Assembly: GCA_902628965.1 (NCBI GenBank)
Contig: CACOPB010000003.1
Span: 54,673 to 118,672, forward strand
DNA length: 64,000 bases
Origin: an uncultured Pelagibacteraceae bacterium
Lineage (GTDB): Bacteria; Pseudomonadota; Alphaproteobacteria; Pelagibacterales; Pelagibacteraceae
Direction of reading: 5' to 3'
Within the stretch, counting starts at the first letter, position 1. Every line of letters begins with the position of its first letter. Shown here piece after piece: positions 29,435-39,020 of the stretch. The notes beneath the pieces were generated by a model, which saw only the letters and a list, made by a program, of their open reading frames with translations, ran no database searches and was not told the origin of the DNA. The position numbers and the translations under genes were made by a program.

Positions 29435-30640
29435 ATGTTTAAAAGTTTAAGTTTAAAAGTAATTGTATTTGGATTTATTTTTACATTTTTTTCAAGCTTT
29501 GGACAGAGTTTTTTTCTCGGCTTATTTAATTCTAGTATTAGAGATGCATTGTCAATTACACATGGACAATTTGGCTCAATTTATGCATCAGCAACACTAT
29601 TGAGCAGTATTGTTTTAGTTTGGATTGGAAAAAAAATTGATGATGTAAATATATTAAAGTTTGCTTCTTATGTAATAATTTTTTTATCTGCTTCTTGCTT
29701 TATATTTTCAAAGATTTCATCCATAATTTTTTTATTTATTGGAATTTTTTTAATGCGTTTAGCTGGACAAGGATTATCAAGTCATACAGCCACAACAACC
29801 ATATCTCGTTTTTTTGAAAAAAATAGAGGCAGGGCTTTAAGTACAGCGTGGTTAGGATTGTCATTAGCTGAATTTATAATGCCAGTTTTAATTGTTTTTT
29901 TATTATCTTTTATAGAATGGAGAGATATTTGGATTTCTATTTCTATTATAGTGATACTTATTTTGCCAGCTGCAACTTTAGTTTTAGTAAAAGAGGTTAA
30001 ACTTGATACAAGAGAAGATTCTAAAACTGAAGAGGGTATTCGAGAAATTAAACAATGGCGAAGGATAGAGGTATTAAAAGATTACAGATTTTATATAATT
30101 TGTATGACGATGTTAGCTATGCCATGGATTGCAACAGGCTCTTTTGTTTACCAATCTTTTATAACTTCCTCTAAAGAATGGGGTCCATATGTGATTGCGC
30201 AATCGTTTATGGCATACTCAATTTTATCAGTAATTACTCTTTTTATATCAGGGTTTTTAATTGATAAATTTTCAAGTAGGAAATTGTTAATTTATATGAA
30301 TATTCCTCTTTTATTTTCAACTATAGTTCTTTATTGTTTTAATGCACCGCTATCTTCTTTTGTATTTTTTGGTTTGTTAGGAGTAACAAACGGACTAGCA
30401 AATGTTCTTGGTTCTTCTACTTGGGCTGAAATTTATGGTGTTAAATATATTGGATCTATAAAGGCTTTAACAACAGCATTAATGGTATTTGCAACAGCAT
30501 TTGGTACAGCTTTATTTGGTTTGTTAATTGATATTGGTTTTTCAATAGAACAGATAGCTATTGTTTCTGGAAGCTATATCTTTGGCTCAATTATTCTTCT
30601 TTATTTGGTCAAAAATGAGCTAAATCCGAGTTATTTATAA
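29435..30640 (+). CDS. MFS transporter
   Basis: 12 TM pattern, MFS-like loops (WIGKKIDD, FLIDKFSSRK). Confidence 0.85.
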   Translation: MFKSLSLKVIVFGFIFTFFSSFGQSFFLGLFNSSIRDALSITHGQFGSIYASATLLSSIVLVWIGKKIDDVNILKFASYVIIFLSASCFIFSKISSIIFLFIGIFLMRLAGQGLSSHTATTTISRFFEKNRGRALSTAWLGLSLAEFIMPVLIVFLLSFIEWRDIWISISIIVILILPAATLVLVKEVKLDTREDSKTEEGIREIKQWRRIEVLKDYRFYIICMTMLAMPWIATGSFVYQSFITSSKEWGPYVIAQSFMAYSILSVITLFISGFLIDKFSSRKLLIYMNIPLLFSTIVLYCFNAPLSSFVFFGLLGVTNGLANVLGSSTWAEIYGVKYIGSIKALTTALMVFATAFGTALFGLLIDIGFSIEQIAIVSGSYIFGSIILLYLVKNELNPSYL

Positions 30641-30648
30641 AATAGCCC

Positions 30649-30677
30649 TTGATTTTTAAAGACTCACTGTGTAGATA
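30649..30677 (+). promoter_or_regulatory. predicted sigma70 promoter for rpoZ
   Basis: TTGATT-N17-TAGATA; the predicted TSS falls at about the ATG at 30684. Confidence 0.5.
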
Positions 30678-30683
30678 CTGCGC

Positions 30684-31220
30684 ATGGCAAGAGTAACAGT
30701 AGAAGACTGCATAGATAAAGTAGAGAGCCCTTACGAGTTAGTTTTAGTTGCTAAGGAAAGAGCTACTCAATTAAATGCAGGAATTGAACCAACAATTGAT
30801 AGAGATAACGATAAAAATACTGTTATTTCATTAAGAGAAATTGCGGAAGAAAAAATTAAAGTTTCAGATTTAACAGATAGCGCTGTTTACAAACTTAGAA
30901 AACATGTTGAACAAGTAGATGATAGTGTAGAGGATGATGAAGAAATAGGTGATGATTTTGAAAATTTATATAAAGGTGAAATTTCAAAAAGTGGTACACC
31001 AATTTTACCATCTAAAAGAGCAAGAAAAACTCCAGAAAAAATTCAAGTAACAAAAGAAGATTTAGCTGAGCTATCTGAAACAGCTACAGCAGAAGTTGAT
31101 AATTTAGTAGGAGAAGAAACTATGAATGAGCAAGGAGAAGTTTCTTTAGATGAGGTATCAGAATCAGAAAATCAAGAAGTAGATGTATCTTCAGACGACA
31201 CTGAAGCTTCAAACTCTTAA
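30684..31220 (+). CDS. rpoZ: DNA-directed RNA polymerase omega subunit with acidic C-terminal extension
   Basis: MARVTVEDCIDKVESPYELVLVAKERATQLNAG...DRDNDKNTVISLREIAEEKI. Confidence 0.9.
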   Translation: MARVTVEDCIDKVESPYELVLVAKERATQLNAGIEPTIDRDNDKNTVISLREIAEEKIKVSDLTDSAVYKLRKHVEQVDDSVEDDEEIGDDFENLYKGEISKSGTPILPSKRARKTPEKIQVTKEDLAELSETATAEVDNLVGEETMNEQGEVSLDEVSESENQEVDVSSDDTEASNS

Positions 31221-31242
31221 AAAAATAATATAAAGTTATACA

Positions 31243-32235
31243 ATGAATAGGAAAGTATCAGTTGCTCCTATGATGGATTGTACAGATCGTCATGAACGAT
31301 TTTTTCTTAGATTAATATCCAAAAACACTCTACTTTATACTGAGATGGTAGTTGATGAAGCCATAAACAGAGGAGATAAAAAAAAGTTATTAGAGTTTAA
31401 TATAAATGAGAAACCTGTAGCACTTCAATTAGGAGGCTCTTCTCCAAAACTTTTAGCTGAAGCCACTAAAGTAGGCGAAGATTTTGGTTATGATGAAATT
31501 AATCTTAACTTAGGATGCCCTAGCAAAAAAGTTGAAAAAAATAGATTTGGTGCTTGTTTAATGAAAGAACCAGATTTAGTTGCAGATTGTTTAAGTAAAA
31601 TGCAATCAGTTACAAAACTACCAGTAACTATTAAGACAAGAATTGGTTACGATGATGTGGAAGATTATGAAAATTTACATAACTTTATTTCAACTCTAAA
31701 AGCAACTGGAGTTAAAACCTTTATTATTCATGCAAGAAAAGCAATGTTGGGTAAATTTACACCTAAGCAAAATTTAAATATTCCACCTTTAAAATACGAA
31801 TATGTTTATAAATTAAAAAAAGATTTTCCAAATGAAGATATTATTATCAATGGAGGAATAACTTCAGTAGATGAAATAAAACCTCATTTAGAAAAAACAG
31901 ATGGTGTAATGATAGGAAGAGCTGCGTATCACACTCCTTATTTACTAGCAGATATTGAAAGAGAAATATTTAATAATGACGATGTTCCAAGTAGACAAGA
32001 TGTAATTGAACAACTCATTCCTTATGTTAAAGAAGAATTAAAAAAGGGAACAAGATTAAATCAAATCATGAGACATACTCTTGGTTTATTTCATGGTCAG
32101 ACAGGTGCAAGTTATTGGAAAAGATATTTAAGTGAAAACATGTGTGTAAGAGATGCTGATGTGAAAAAAATTGATCACATTATGGATAAAATTAAATACA
32201 ATAATGTACATACTAGAGTAGGGCAGTCTGCTTAA
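31243..32235 (+). CDS. dusA: tRNA-dihydrouridine synthase A
   Basis: VAPMMDCTDRHERFFLR, LGCPSKKVEKNRFGACLM, NGGITSVDEI, HTLGLFHGQTGASYWKRYLSE. Confidence 0.93.
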   Translation: MNRKVSVAPMMDCTDRHERFFLRLISKNTLLYTEMVVDEAINRGDKKKLLEFNINEKPVALQLGGSSPKLLAEATKVGEDFGYDEINLNLGCPSKKVEKNRFGACLMKEPDLVADCLSKMQSVTKLPVTIKTRIGYDDVEDYENLHNFISTLKATGVKTFIIHARKAMLGKFTPKQNLNIPPLKYEYVYKLKKDFPNEDIIINGGITSVDEIKPHLEKTDGVMIGRAAYHTPYLLADIEREIFNNDDVPSRQDVIEQLIPYVKEELKKGTRLNQIMRHTLGLFHGQTGASYWKRYLSENMCVRDADVKKIDHIMDKIKYNNVHTRVGQSA

Positions 32236-32275
32236 TTCAATATTAACAAACGAATATAGTTATATTATTTTATTA

Positions 32276-33061
32276 ATGGCTTTAACAGCAATACCAGTTG
32301 GTTTTGTTGCTGGATTATTTGGTATTGGTGGAGGGTTGATAACAGTTCCTTTTTTATATTTTATTTTTGGTTCTTTAGAAATTGATACTCAATATGTTAT
32401 GCACCTTGCTGTTGGAACTTCTTTTGCAATTATAATACCAACATCTACAGTTTCAGTTTTAACACATCATAAATTTAAAGCGGTTGATTTTGATATTGTT
32501 AAGAATTACGGTCTGTTTGTAGTACTAGGAGTTATTGTTGGTACTGCTTTTGCAGCTTCTTTAAAAACTAAATCCTTAGTTTTATTTTTTTCTATAATGA
32601 TTTTATTTTTAGGAATTTACTTACTTTTAATAAAAGAAAAGGAACAAAACATAATTGTTAAAATGAAATTACATCTAAAAGTAATTCTTGGTTTTCTTGT
32701 TGGGTTTATATCTGCTCCTATGGGTATAGGAGGAGCTGTAATGAATGTTCCTATCCTTAAGTTTTTTGGTTATTCAATAAATAAAGCTATAGGTAGTGCA
32801 GCAGCTATAGGCTTTTTAATTGCTCTTTTTGGAGCAATAGGTTTTTTAATTTCAGGAAATTATTTAAACTCAAGTCTTCCATTAAGTATTGGTTTTATAA
32901 ATATCCCTGCTTTTTTAATTTTCATACCTATTACAACTTTTATGGCTAGGATAGGAGCTAAAACAGTTCATAGTATTGATAAGAATAAAATTAGTAAGTT
33001 TTTTGGAATTTTTCTTTTAGTGGTTTCGATTAAATTTTTTTACGAATACTTAAAATTATAA
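32276..33061 (+). CDS. sulfite exporter TauE/SafE family protein
   Basis: GLFGIGGGLITVPFL and GFISAPMGIGGAVMNVP repeated motif. Confidence 0.88.
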   Translation: MALTAIPVGFVAGLFGIGGGLITVPFLYFIFGSLEIDTQYVMHLAVGTSFAIIIPTSTVSVLTHHKFKAVDFDIVKNYGLFVVLGVIVGTAFAASLKTKSLVLFFSIMILFLGIYLLLIKEKEQNIIVKMKLHLKVILGFLVGFISAPMGIGGAVMNVPILKFFGYSINKAIGSAAAIGFLIALFGAIGFLISGNYLNSSLPLSIGFINIPAFLIFIPITTFMARIGAKTVHSIDKNKISKFFGIFLLVVSIKFFYEYLKL

Positions 33062-33104
33062 AAAGCAAAAAAAAGAGGTGACTTCAGTCTCCCTCCATCA
33101 CCTC
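33061..33104 (-). terminator. intrinsic terminator on minus strand
   Basis: Minus strand reads GAGGTGA-tggagggagactgaag-TCACCTC-TTTTTTTTGCTTTT: 7-bp GC-rich stem plus T-run. Confidence 0.75.
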
Positions 33105-33274
33105 ACAGTTCAAAGTAGATGATTCTCTTAATTTTCATTAACACTTAATAGTTGTAAACATATTTTATTAACATATTTAACGTTAACAATTTATAGTTGT
33201 ATTTAGATTTTTTAAAAACTCAATTTAGCCACACATCATATTTAGAGTTTTAATACTAATTGATACTTTAAAAC

Positions 33275-34405
33275 ATGGTTTCAATAAAAGACATTAATAA
33301 AAAAATTAAAAAAAATTTATTTGATCCATTAGATAAGTCAAAAAATAAACTCTTCTCTTTATTAAATAATATAAAAAAAAACAAAGTCAAAAAAGATCTA
33401 GCGCTACAAAAACAATTAGAAAAAGAAAAAAAAAGGGAATTAATTTTAGAAAAAAAATTAGCAAAAAAAGCTAAACAAGATGAATTGAAAGAGGAAAGAA
33501 AGAAACTTCTTTTTCAAAAAAAATTAATCATCGAAAATGAAAAGCAAGAAAAAAAGAATGAAGAGAAAAGACAAAAGATAGAAGCTCAAAGAATTAAAAT
33601 AGAACAGAAAAAAATTAAAGATGAGGAAACAAGGAAACTTAGAGAGGAAGCAAGAAAGCTTAAAGAAGAAGATTTAAGGCTAAAAATGTTAGAGAGACAA
33701 AAAATTAGAGAAGAAAATATTAAAATTAAAGAAGAAGAACTAAGAACTAAAGAAATTGAAGCCCAAAGGAGAAGAGATGAAAAAGAAAAGGAAAGGCAAG
33801 AGAAACTGAGATTAAAAGAAATTGAAAGGAAAAATAGACTTGATGAAGAGCAAAGATTAAGAGAGGCAGCACGTAAGTTGAAATATGAGCAAGAAAAACT
33901 TAAAGAGATGGAAGAAAGATTAAGAGACTTAGAAACTGAAAGACAGCAAGAAATTCAAAGACAAATTTTAAAAGAAGAGGCAGAGCAAAGAGCCAAGGAA
34001 GAGGAATTAAGAATTAAAGAAAATGAACTTAAAGAAGCTGAACGTGAAAAAATAAATCAAGAAAATGAAAGACGTCAAAGAGAAAGAGAATTGAAAATAG
34101 AGGAGGAAAGACAAAAAAGAATTGAAGAAGAAAACGAAAGGATCAGATTAGCTGAAGAAGCTCAGAAAGAGAGAATTGAAGAGGAAAACAGGCGAATGAA
34201 AGAATGGGAGAAAAAATTTGATGAAGAACAACGACTAAAAGAGGAGGAATTAATTAGAAAGTTTTATAGCGATGAAACTCCTGAACAAGAAAACAATCAG
34301 GATGGCGATAATTTAGAAACTAAAACTGATAATGATAATTTAGAAACTAAAACTGATAATGATAATTTAGAAAATAAAAACGATGAAGATAATTTAAAAA
34401 ATTAA
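33275..34405 (+). CDS. long highly charged coiled-coil protein of unknown function
   Basis: 376 aa, about residues 40-330 nearly all E/K/R/Q/L heptad-like; no signal peptide or TM. Confidence 0.75.
   Translation: MVSIKDINKKIKKNLFDPLDKSKNKLFSLLNNIKKNKVKKDLALQKQLEKEKKRELILEKKLAKKAKQDELKEERKKLLFQKKLIIENEKQEKKNEEKRQKIEAQRIKIEQKKIKDEETRKLREEARKLKEEDLRLKMLERQKIREENIKIKEEELRTKEIEAQRRRDEKEKERQEKLRLKEIERKNRLDEEQRLREAARKLKYEQEKLKEMEERLRDLETERQQEIQRQILKEEAEQRAKEEELRIKENELKEAEREKINQENERRQRERELKIEEERQKRIEEENERIRLAEEAQKERIEEENRRMKEWEKKFDEEQRLKEEELIRKFYSDETPEQENNQDGDNLETKTDNDNLETKTDNDNLENKNDEDNLKN
34307..34387 (+). repeat. 27-bp in-frame tandem repeat (DNLETKTDN), 2 perfect copies + 1 degenerate
   Basis: GATAATTTAGAAACTAAAACTGATAAT at 34307 and 34334, degenerate copy at 34361, partial copy at 34388. 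Confidence 0.9.
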
Positions 34406-35856
34406 ATTTTCTGATCATATTCACCGACCTTACCTGTTTTTTGTAACAAATCGTCAATAAAATCAAAGATTTTTTTCTTTCTATCATCTGATGTTGGGCT
34501 TTCAGTAACAATAACCAAAGATGGTTTGTTTGAAGAAGCTCTTATAAGTCCCCACGAACCATCTTCAAACGAAAATCTAACTCCATTAACAGTTAAAATA
34601 TCATTAATAACTTGGCCATCTATTTCAGTTTTATTTTCTTTTAAATTTTTAATTTGTTTAACTAGTTCTTCAACAACAATATACTTCTCTTCATCTTTGC
34701 AAAAAGGTGCCATAGTTGGTGTTTGAAATGTGTTAGGTAATTCACTAATAATTTCACTCATTTTTTTATTTTGATTATCTAGTAAGTGGCACACTTGAAT
34801 TGCTGAATTGATACCATCATCATATCCAAAACCTAATGGCTGATTGAAGAAAAAATGACCACTTTTCTCAAATCCAGCTAAAGCTTTTTCAGTGTTCACT
34901 TTTCTTTTAATGTGTGAATGACCAGTTTTCCAATAAATAGTTTCACAATTATTTTCTAACAATATTTTATCTTTTGAATATAAACCTGTTGACTTTACAT
35001 CAACTACAAACTTTGAATTTTTATGTTTGCTTGATAAATTTCTAGCTATTAGAAGACCTATTTTATCTGAAAATATTTCATTACCTTTATCATCAATAAC
35101 ACCAACCCTATCTCCATCACCATCAAATCCAAAACCTATATCAGCATTGTTTTCTTTGACTTTTTTTACTATTTCATGAAGCATTTCTAAATCTTCAGGA
35201 TTTGGATTGTATTTAGGGAAATTCCAATCTAGTTTACAGTCTAACTCTATTACTTCACATCCAATACCTTTTAGAATATCTGGAGCAAAAACGCCTGCTG
35301 TTCCATTCCCACAGGCTACCACAGCCTTTATTTTTTTCTTAATTTTATTTTTACTAATTAAGTCGTTCTTATAAATTTTATCAAAATCTTCTATTTGTTT
35401 TTCATTACCTTCACCTTTTGTAAATTTTTCATATAAGGTAATTTCTTTTAATTCCTTCATTTCTTCAGGTGCATGAGTTAGTCCTTTTTTGATTCCCATT
35501 TTGACACCAGTCCAACCATTTTCATTATGACTTGCTGTAACCATAGCGACTGCGTCTGCATCTAAATTAAATTGTGCAAAATAAACCATAGGAGATAATG
35601 AAAGACCAATATCTTCTATATTACATCCTGTAGATATTAATCCTTTTTTGAGAGCAGTTTTTATATCTTCGCTATATGAACGATAATCATGACCAACGAT
35701 GATTCTTGGATTTTCTTTTTGAGTATGCAATTTTATTTGTGTTCCAAGCCCTTTGCCAAGATTCTCTATTCCAGCTAAATTTATGTCTTTTTCATACAAC
35801 CAACGAGCGTCATATTCTCTAAAGCCAAATGGGTCTATTTTTATGTTTTGATTCAT
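34402..35856 (-). CDS. phosphomannomutase/phosphoglucomutase
   Basis: FREYDARW, TASHNENGWTGVKMG, GFGFDGDGDRVGVID, EKSGHFFF. Confidence 0.92.
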   Translation of the reverse strand: MNQNIKIDPFGFREYDARWLYEKDINLAGIENLGKGLGTQIKLHTQKENPRIIVGHDYRSYSEDIKTALKKGLISTGCNIEDIGLSLSPMVYFAQFNLDADAVAMVTASHNENGWTGVKMGIKKGLTHAPEEMKELKEITLYEKFTKGEGNEKQIEDFDKIYKNDLISKNKIKKKIKAVVACGNGTAGVFAPDILKGIGCEVIELDCKLDWNFPKYNPNPEDLEMLHEIVKKVKENNADIGFGFDGDGDRVGVIDDKGNEIFSDKIGLLIARNLSSKHKNSKFVVDVKSTGLYSKDKILLENNCETIYWKTGHSHIKRKVNTEKALAGFEKSGHFFFNQPLGFGYDDGINSAIQVCHLLDNQNKKMSEIISELPNTFQTPTMAPFCKDEEKYIVVEELVKQIKNLKENKTEIDGQVINDILTVNGVRFSFEDGSWGLIRASSNKPSLVIVTESPTSDDRKKKIFDFIDDLLQKTGKVGEYDQKI

Positions 35857-35988
35857 TACCTATTTTCTTACTCTTTTTTTGTTAATTTCTTGCAAAAAAA
35901 TTTATTTTTTTATTGATTATCATTTTGTCGCGTTCTATAAATGTTCTGTTGTACAAAAGTTTATATAGTATATTAACTTAAAACGCCT

Positions 35989-36003
35989 ACAACATATAGT
36001 TGT
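35989..36003. promoter_or_regulatory. NrdR-box-like inverted repeat upstream of nrdA
   Basis: ACAACATATAGTTGT; compare NrdR consensus of the type ACAC(A/T)ATATAT(A/T)GTGT; 33 nt before the nrdA ATG. Confidence 0.5.
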
Positions 36004-36035
36004 TTTCGTAACAATAACAAAATATAGTAAATTTT

Positions 36036-37973
36036 ATGAACAAGATTCTTTCACAAGCACTCAAACAAGCTGTCTCTGAATATAGCCCAAAAATTAATGA
36101 AGTTTCAAAAGGAAATAGACCTGATCTTTTCTCATTAAACAATGAGACTGAGCTTTTTCAAAATGACAAAGGTATAATAATTAAAATTGATCGTTCTAAA
36201 GATTCGAAACTCACAGATTTCGGTAAGGCAACCTTAAAAGATAGATATCTTGGTCCAAATGAGTCTTTTCAAGATTTATTTGCAAGAGTAGCTAGCACAT
36301 ACTCTGATGATAACTTACATGCTCAAAGAATTTATAACTATATTAGTAACCTTTGGTTTATGCCTGCTACTCCAGTTTTATCAAATGGTGGAACTAAAAG
36401 AGGACTACCAATTTCATGTTTTTTAAATGAAGCTTCCGATAGTTTGGGAGGAATTCTAGATCTATGGAGTGAGAATGTTTGGCTAGCAGCTAAAGGTGGT
36501 GGAATAGGAAGTTATTGGGGCAATCTAAGATCAATTGGAGAAAAAATTGGTAAAGTTGGAAAGACCTCAGGAATAATTCCTTTTATTAAAGTCATGGACT
36601 CATTAACAATGGCTATAAGCCAGGGTTCATTGAGAAGAGGCTCTGCAGCTTGCTATCTACCTATAGATCATCCTGAAATAGAGGAATTTATAGAAATGAG
36701 AAGACCAACTGGAGGCGATCCAAATAGAAAAGCATTAAACTTACATCACGGTGTTTTAGTTTCAGATGCATTTATGAGAGCAGTTGAAACAGATGAGCAG
36801 TGGGCATTAAAAAGTCCTGCTGATGGAAGTATACAACAAACAATTTCAGCTAGAAATTTATGGATAAGATTGTTAACTGCTAGAATAGAAACAGGTGAAC
36901 CATATATTATTTATATTGATACTGTTAATAGACAAATTCCACAGCACCATAAGTTAGCAAATCTTACAGTGAAAACTTCTAACTTATGTAGTGAAATAAC
37001 TTTACCGACAGGTATTGATAAAGATGGAAGAGATAGGACTGCGGTATGTTGTTTATCTTCTTTAAATCTAGAAAAATATGATGAATGGAAAGATGATCCA
37101 GATATGATTAATGATGTGATGAGATTTTTGGATAACGTCTTATCAGATTTTATAAATAAAGCTCCTGATCAATTTAAAGATGCAAAATATTCTGCAGAAA
37201 GAGAAAGAAGTGTTGGTTTAGGTGTAATGGGCTTTCACTCATTCTTGCAAAAAAACAGAATTCCACTTGAGTCAGTGATGGCAAAATCATGGAATAAAAA
37301 AATATTTAAAAATATAGATGAAAAAGTAAATCAAGCATCTAAAGATTTAGCTGAAGAAAGAGGCGCTTGTCCCGATGCAGCCGAGTATGGTTACAAGGAA
37401 AGATTTTCAAATAAAACAGCTATTGCCCCAACTGCTTCAATTTCAATTATTTGTGGTGGAGCATCTCCAGGAGTAGAACCTATTGCTGCAAATAGCTATA
37501 CACATAAAACCTTATCGGGCTCTTTTAACGTTAGAAATAGATATCTAGAAGAAATACTACAAAGTCATGGTAAAAATGATGACGAAACATGGTCCACAAT
37601 TACTACTAATCAAGGATCCGTAAGTCATCTAGATTTTTTAACAGATTTAGAAAAAGACGTATTTAAAACAGCTTTTGAGCTTAACCAAAATTGGATAATT
37701 GAACTTAGCGGTGACAGAACACCCTATATTTCGCAAGCTCAATCTGTGAATTTATTTTTACCAGCAGATGTTCATAAGAGAGAATTGCATAAAATTCATT
37801 TTGATGCATGGAAGAAAGGTTTGAAAAGCCTTTATTATTGTAGATCAAAATCAATTCAAAGAGCCGAAAATATCAATGATGCAAAATCAACAGATATTAT
37901 GGCTAACGTTTATAAAAACAAATCAACTAAAACCGAAGAACCGGAATACGAGGAGTGTTTATCATGTCAGTAG
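36036..37973 (+). CDS. nrdA: ribonucleoside-diphosphate reductase subunit alpha
   Basis: TPVLSNGGTKRGLPISCFLNE, NLCSEITLPT, C-terminal ECLSCQ redox pair. Confidence 0.93.
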   Translation: MNKILSQALKQAVSEYSPKINEVSKGNRPDLFSLNNETELFQNDKGIIIKIDRSKDSKLTDFGKATLKDRYLGPNESFQDLFARVASTYSDDNLHAQRIYNYISNLWFMPATPVLSNGGTKRGLPISCFLNEASDSLGGILDLWSENVWLAAKGGGIGSYWGNLRSIGEKIGKVGKTSGIIPFIKVMDSLTMAISQGSLRRGSAACYLPIDHPEIEEFIEMRRPTGGDPNRKALNLHHGVLVSDAFMRAVETDEQWALKSPADGSIQQTISARNLWIRLLTARIETGEPYIIYIDTVNRQIPQHHKLANLTVKTSNLCSEITLPTGIDKDGRDRTAVCCLSSLNLEKYDEWKDDPDMINDVMRFLDNVLSDFINKAPDQFKDAKYSAERERSVGLGVMGFHSFLQKNRIPLESVMAKSWNKKIFKNIDEKVNQASKDLAEERGACPDAAEYGYKERFSNKTAIAPTASISIICGGASPGVEPIAANSYTHKTLSGSFNVRNRYLEEILQSHGKNDDETWSTITTNQGSVSHLDFLTDLEKDVFKTAFELNQNWIIELSGDRTPYISQAQSVNLFLPADVHKRELHKIHFDAWKKGLKSLYYCRSKSIQRAENINDAKSTDIMANVYKNKSTKTEEPEYEECLSCQ

Positions 37974-38995
37974 CAGAGAAAGTAAATTCAGAAATTATAC
38001 AAACTGAAAAAAAAGAAATTATTCAACCAAACAAAATGGGATTATTAGTAGAAAACCCTGTTTACAAACCATTTAGATATCCTTGGTGTTACGATGCTTG
38101 GTTAACTCAACAAAGAATTCATTGGTTACCTGAAGAGGTTCCGCTTGGTGATGATGTGAGAGACTGGCAAAAAAATTTGTCAGGTCCTGAAAAAAATTTG
38201 TTAACTCAAATTTTTAGGTTTTTTACTCAAGCTGATGTGGAAGTAAATAATTGTTACTTAAGACATTACACAACAGTTTTTAAACCTACAGAAGTTTTAA
38301 TGATGATGACAGCTTTTGCAGCCATGGAAACCGTTCATGTAGCAGCTTACTCTCATTTATTAGATACTATAGGAATGCCGGAGTCAGAGTATTCAGCATT
38401 TATGAAATATAAAGAAATGAAAGACAAATATGATTACATGCAAGACTTTAATGTAAATTCAAAAGAAGATATTGCAAAAACTGTAGCTGTATTTAGTGCT
38501 TTTACTGAAGGGCTACAATTGTTTGCAAGTTTTGCAATTTTATTAAATTTCCCAAGACATAATAAAATGAAAGGAATGGGTCAGATTGTTACTTGGTCCG
38601 TAAGAGATGAAACTCTTCATTGCAACTCAATGATTAGAATTTTTAAAGAATTCATAAAAGAAAATCCAGAAATTTGGACTCCAAAACTTAAAAAAGAACT
38701 TTATGAAGCTTGTAGAACTATCATTGAACATGAAGATGCTTTTATTGATTTAGCATTCGAAATGGGTCCAATGGAAGGCTTAACAGCAAAAGAAGTCAAG
38801 GACTACATAAGATTTATTGGTAACCGAAGATTAGTTCAATTAGGATTAGAGCCAATATATGATATTGATAAAAATCCTTTGACTTGGTTAGATACGATGC
38901 TTAACGCTGTAGAACATATGAACTTTTTTGAAGGTCGTGCAACAGAATATTCTAAAGCATCAACTCAAGGAACGTGGGCAGAAGCTTTTGCCTAA
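37964..38995 (+). CDS. nrdB: ribonucleoside-diphosphate reductase subunit beta
   Basis: NrdB family motifs (AAMETVHVAAYSHLLDTIG, VRDETLHCNSMI); ATG at 37964 overlaps nrdA end; ORF track used an upstream GTG at 37955. Confidence 0.93.
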   Translation: MSVAEKVNSEIIQTEKKEIIQPNKMGLLVENPVYKPFRYPWCYDAWLTQQRIHWLPEEVPLGDDVRDWQKNLSGPEKNLLTQIFRFFTQADVEVNNCYLRHYTTVFKPTEVLMMMTAFAAMETVHVAAYSHLLDTIGMPESEYSAFMKYKEMKDKYDYMQDFNVNSKEDIAKTVAVFSAFTEGLQLFASFAILLNFPRHNKMKGMGQIVTWSVRDETLHCNSMIRIFKEFIKENPEIWTPKLKKELYEACRTIIEHEDAFIDLAFEMGPMEGLTAKEVKDYIRFIGNRRLVQLGLEPIYDIDKNPLTWLDTMLNAVEHMNFFEGRATEYSKASTQGTWAEAFA

Positions 38996-39020
38996 AATAC
39001 TTTAGAGTAGATCATTTTTT

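Noticed and set aside
33097-33104. ATCACCTC match to the 16S rRNA 3' end (GGATCACCTCCTTT)
   Set aside because: Only 8 nt, no other 16S similarity nearby; better explained as one arm of the minus-strand terminator.
33177-33200. TTAACGTTAA palindrome and ACAATTTATAGTTGT upstream of the coiled-coil gene
   Set aside because: Possible operator, but AT-rich background makes such matches frequent; no second locus with the same pattern found except weak similarity to the nrd box.
21206-34726. Antisense ORFs 21206-21397, 24259-24471, 29170-29367 and 34526-34726
   Set aside because: Fully overlap conserved genes on the other strand; low-complexity translations.
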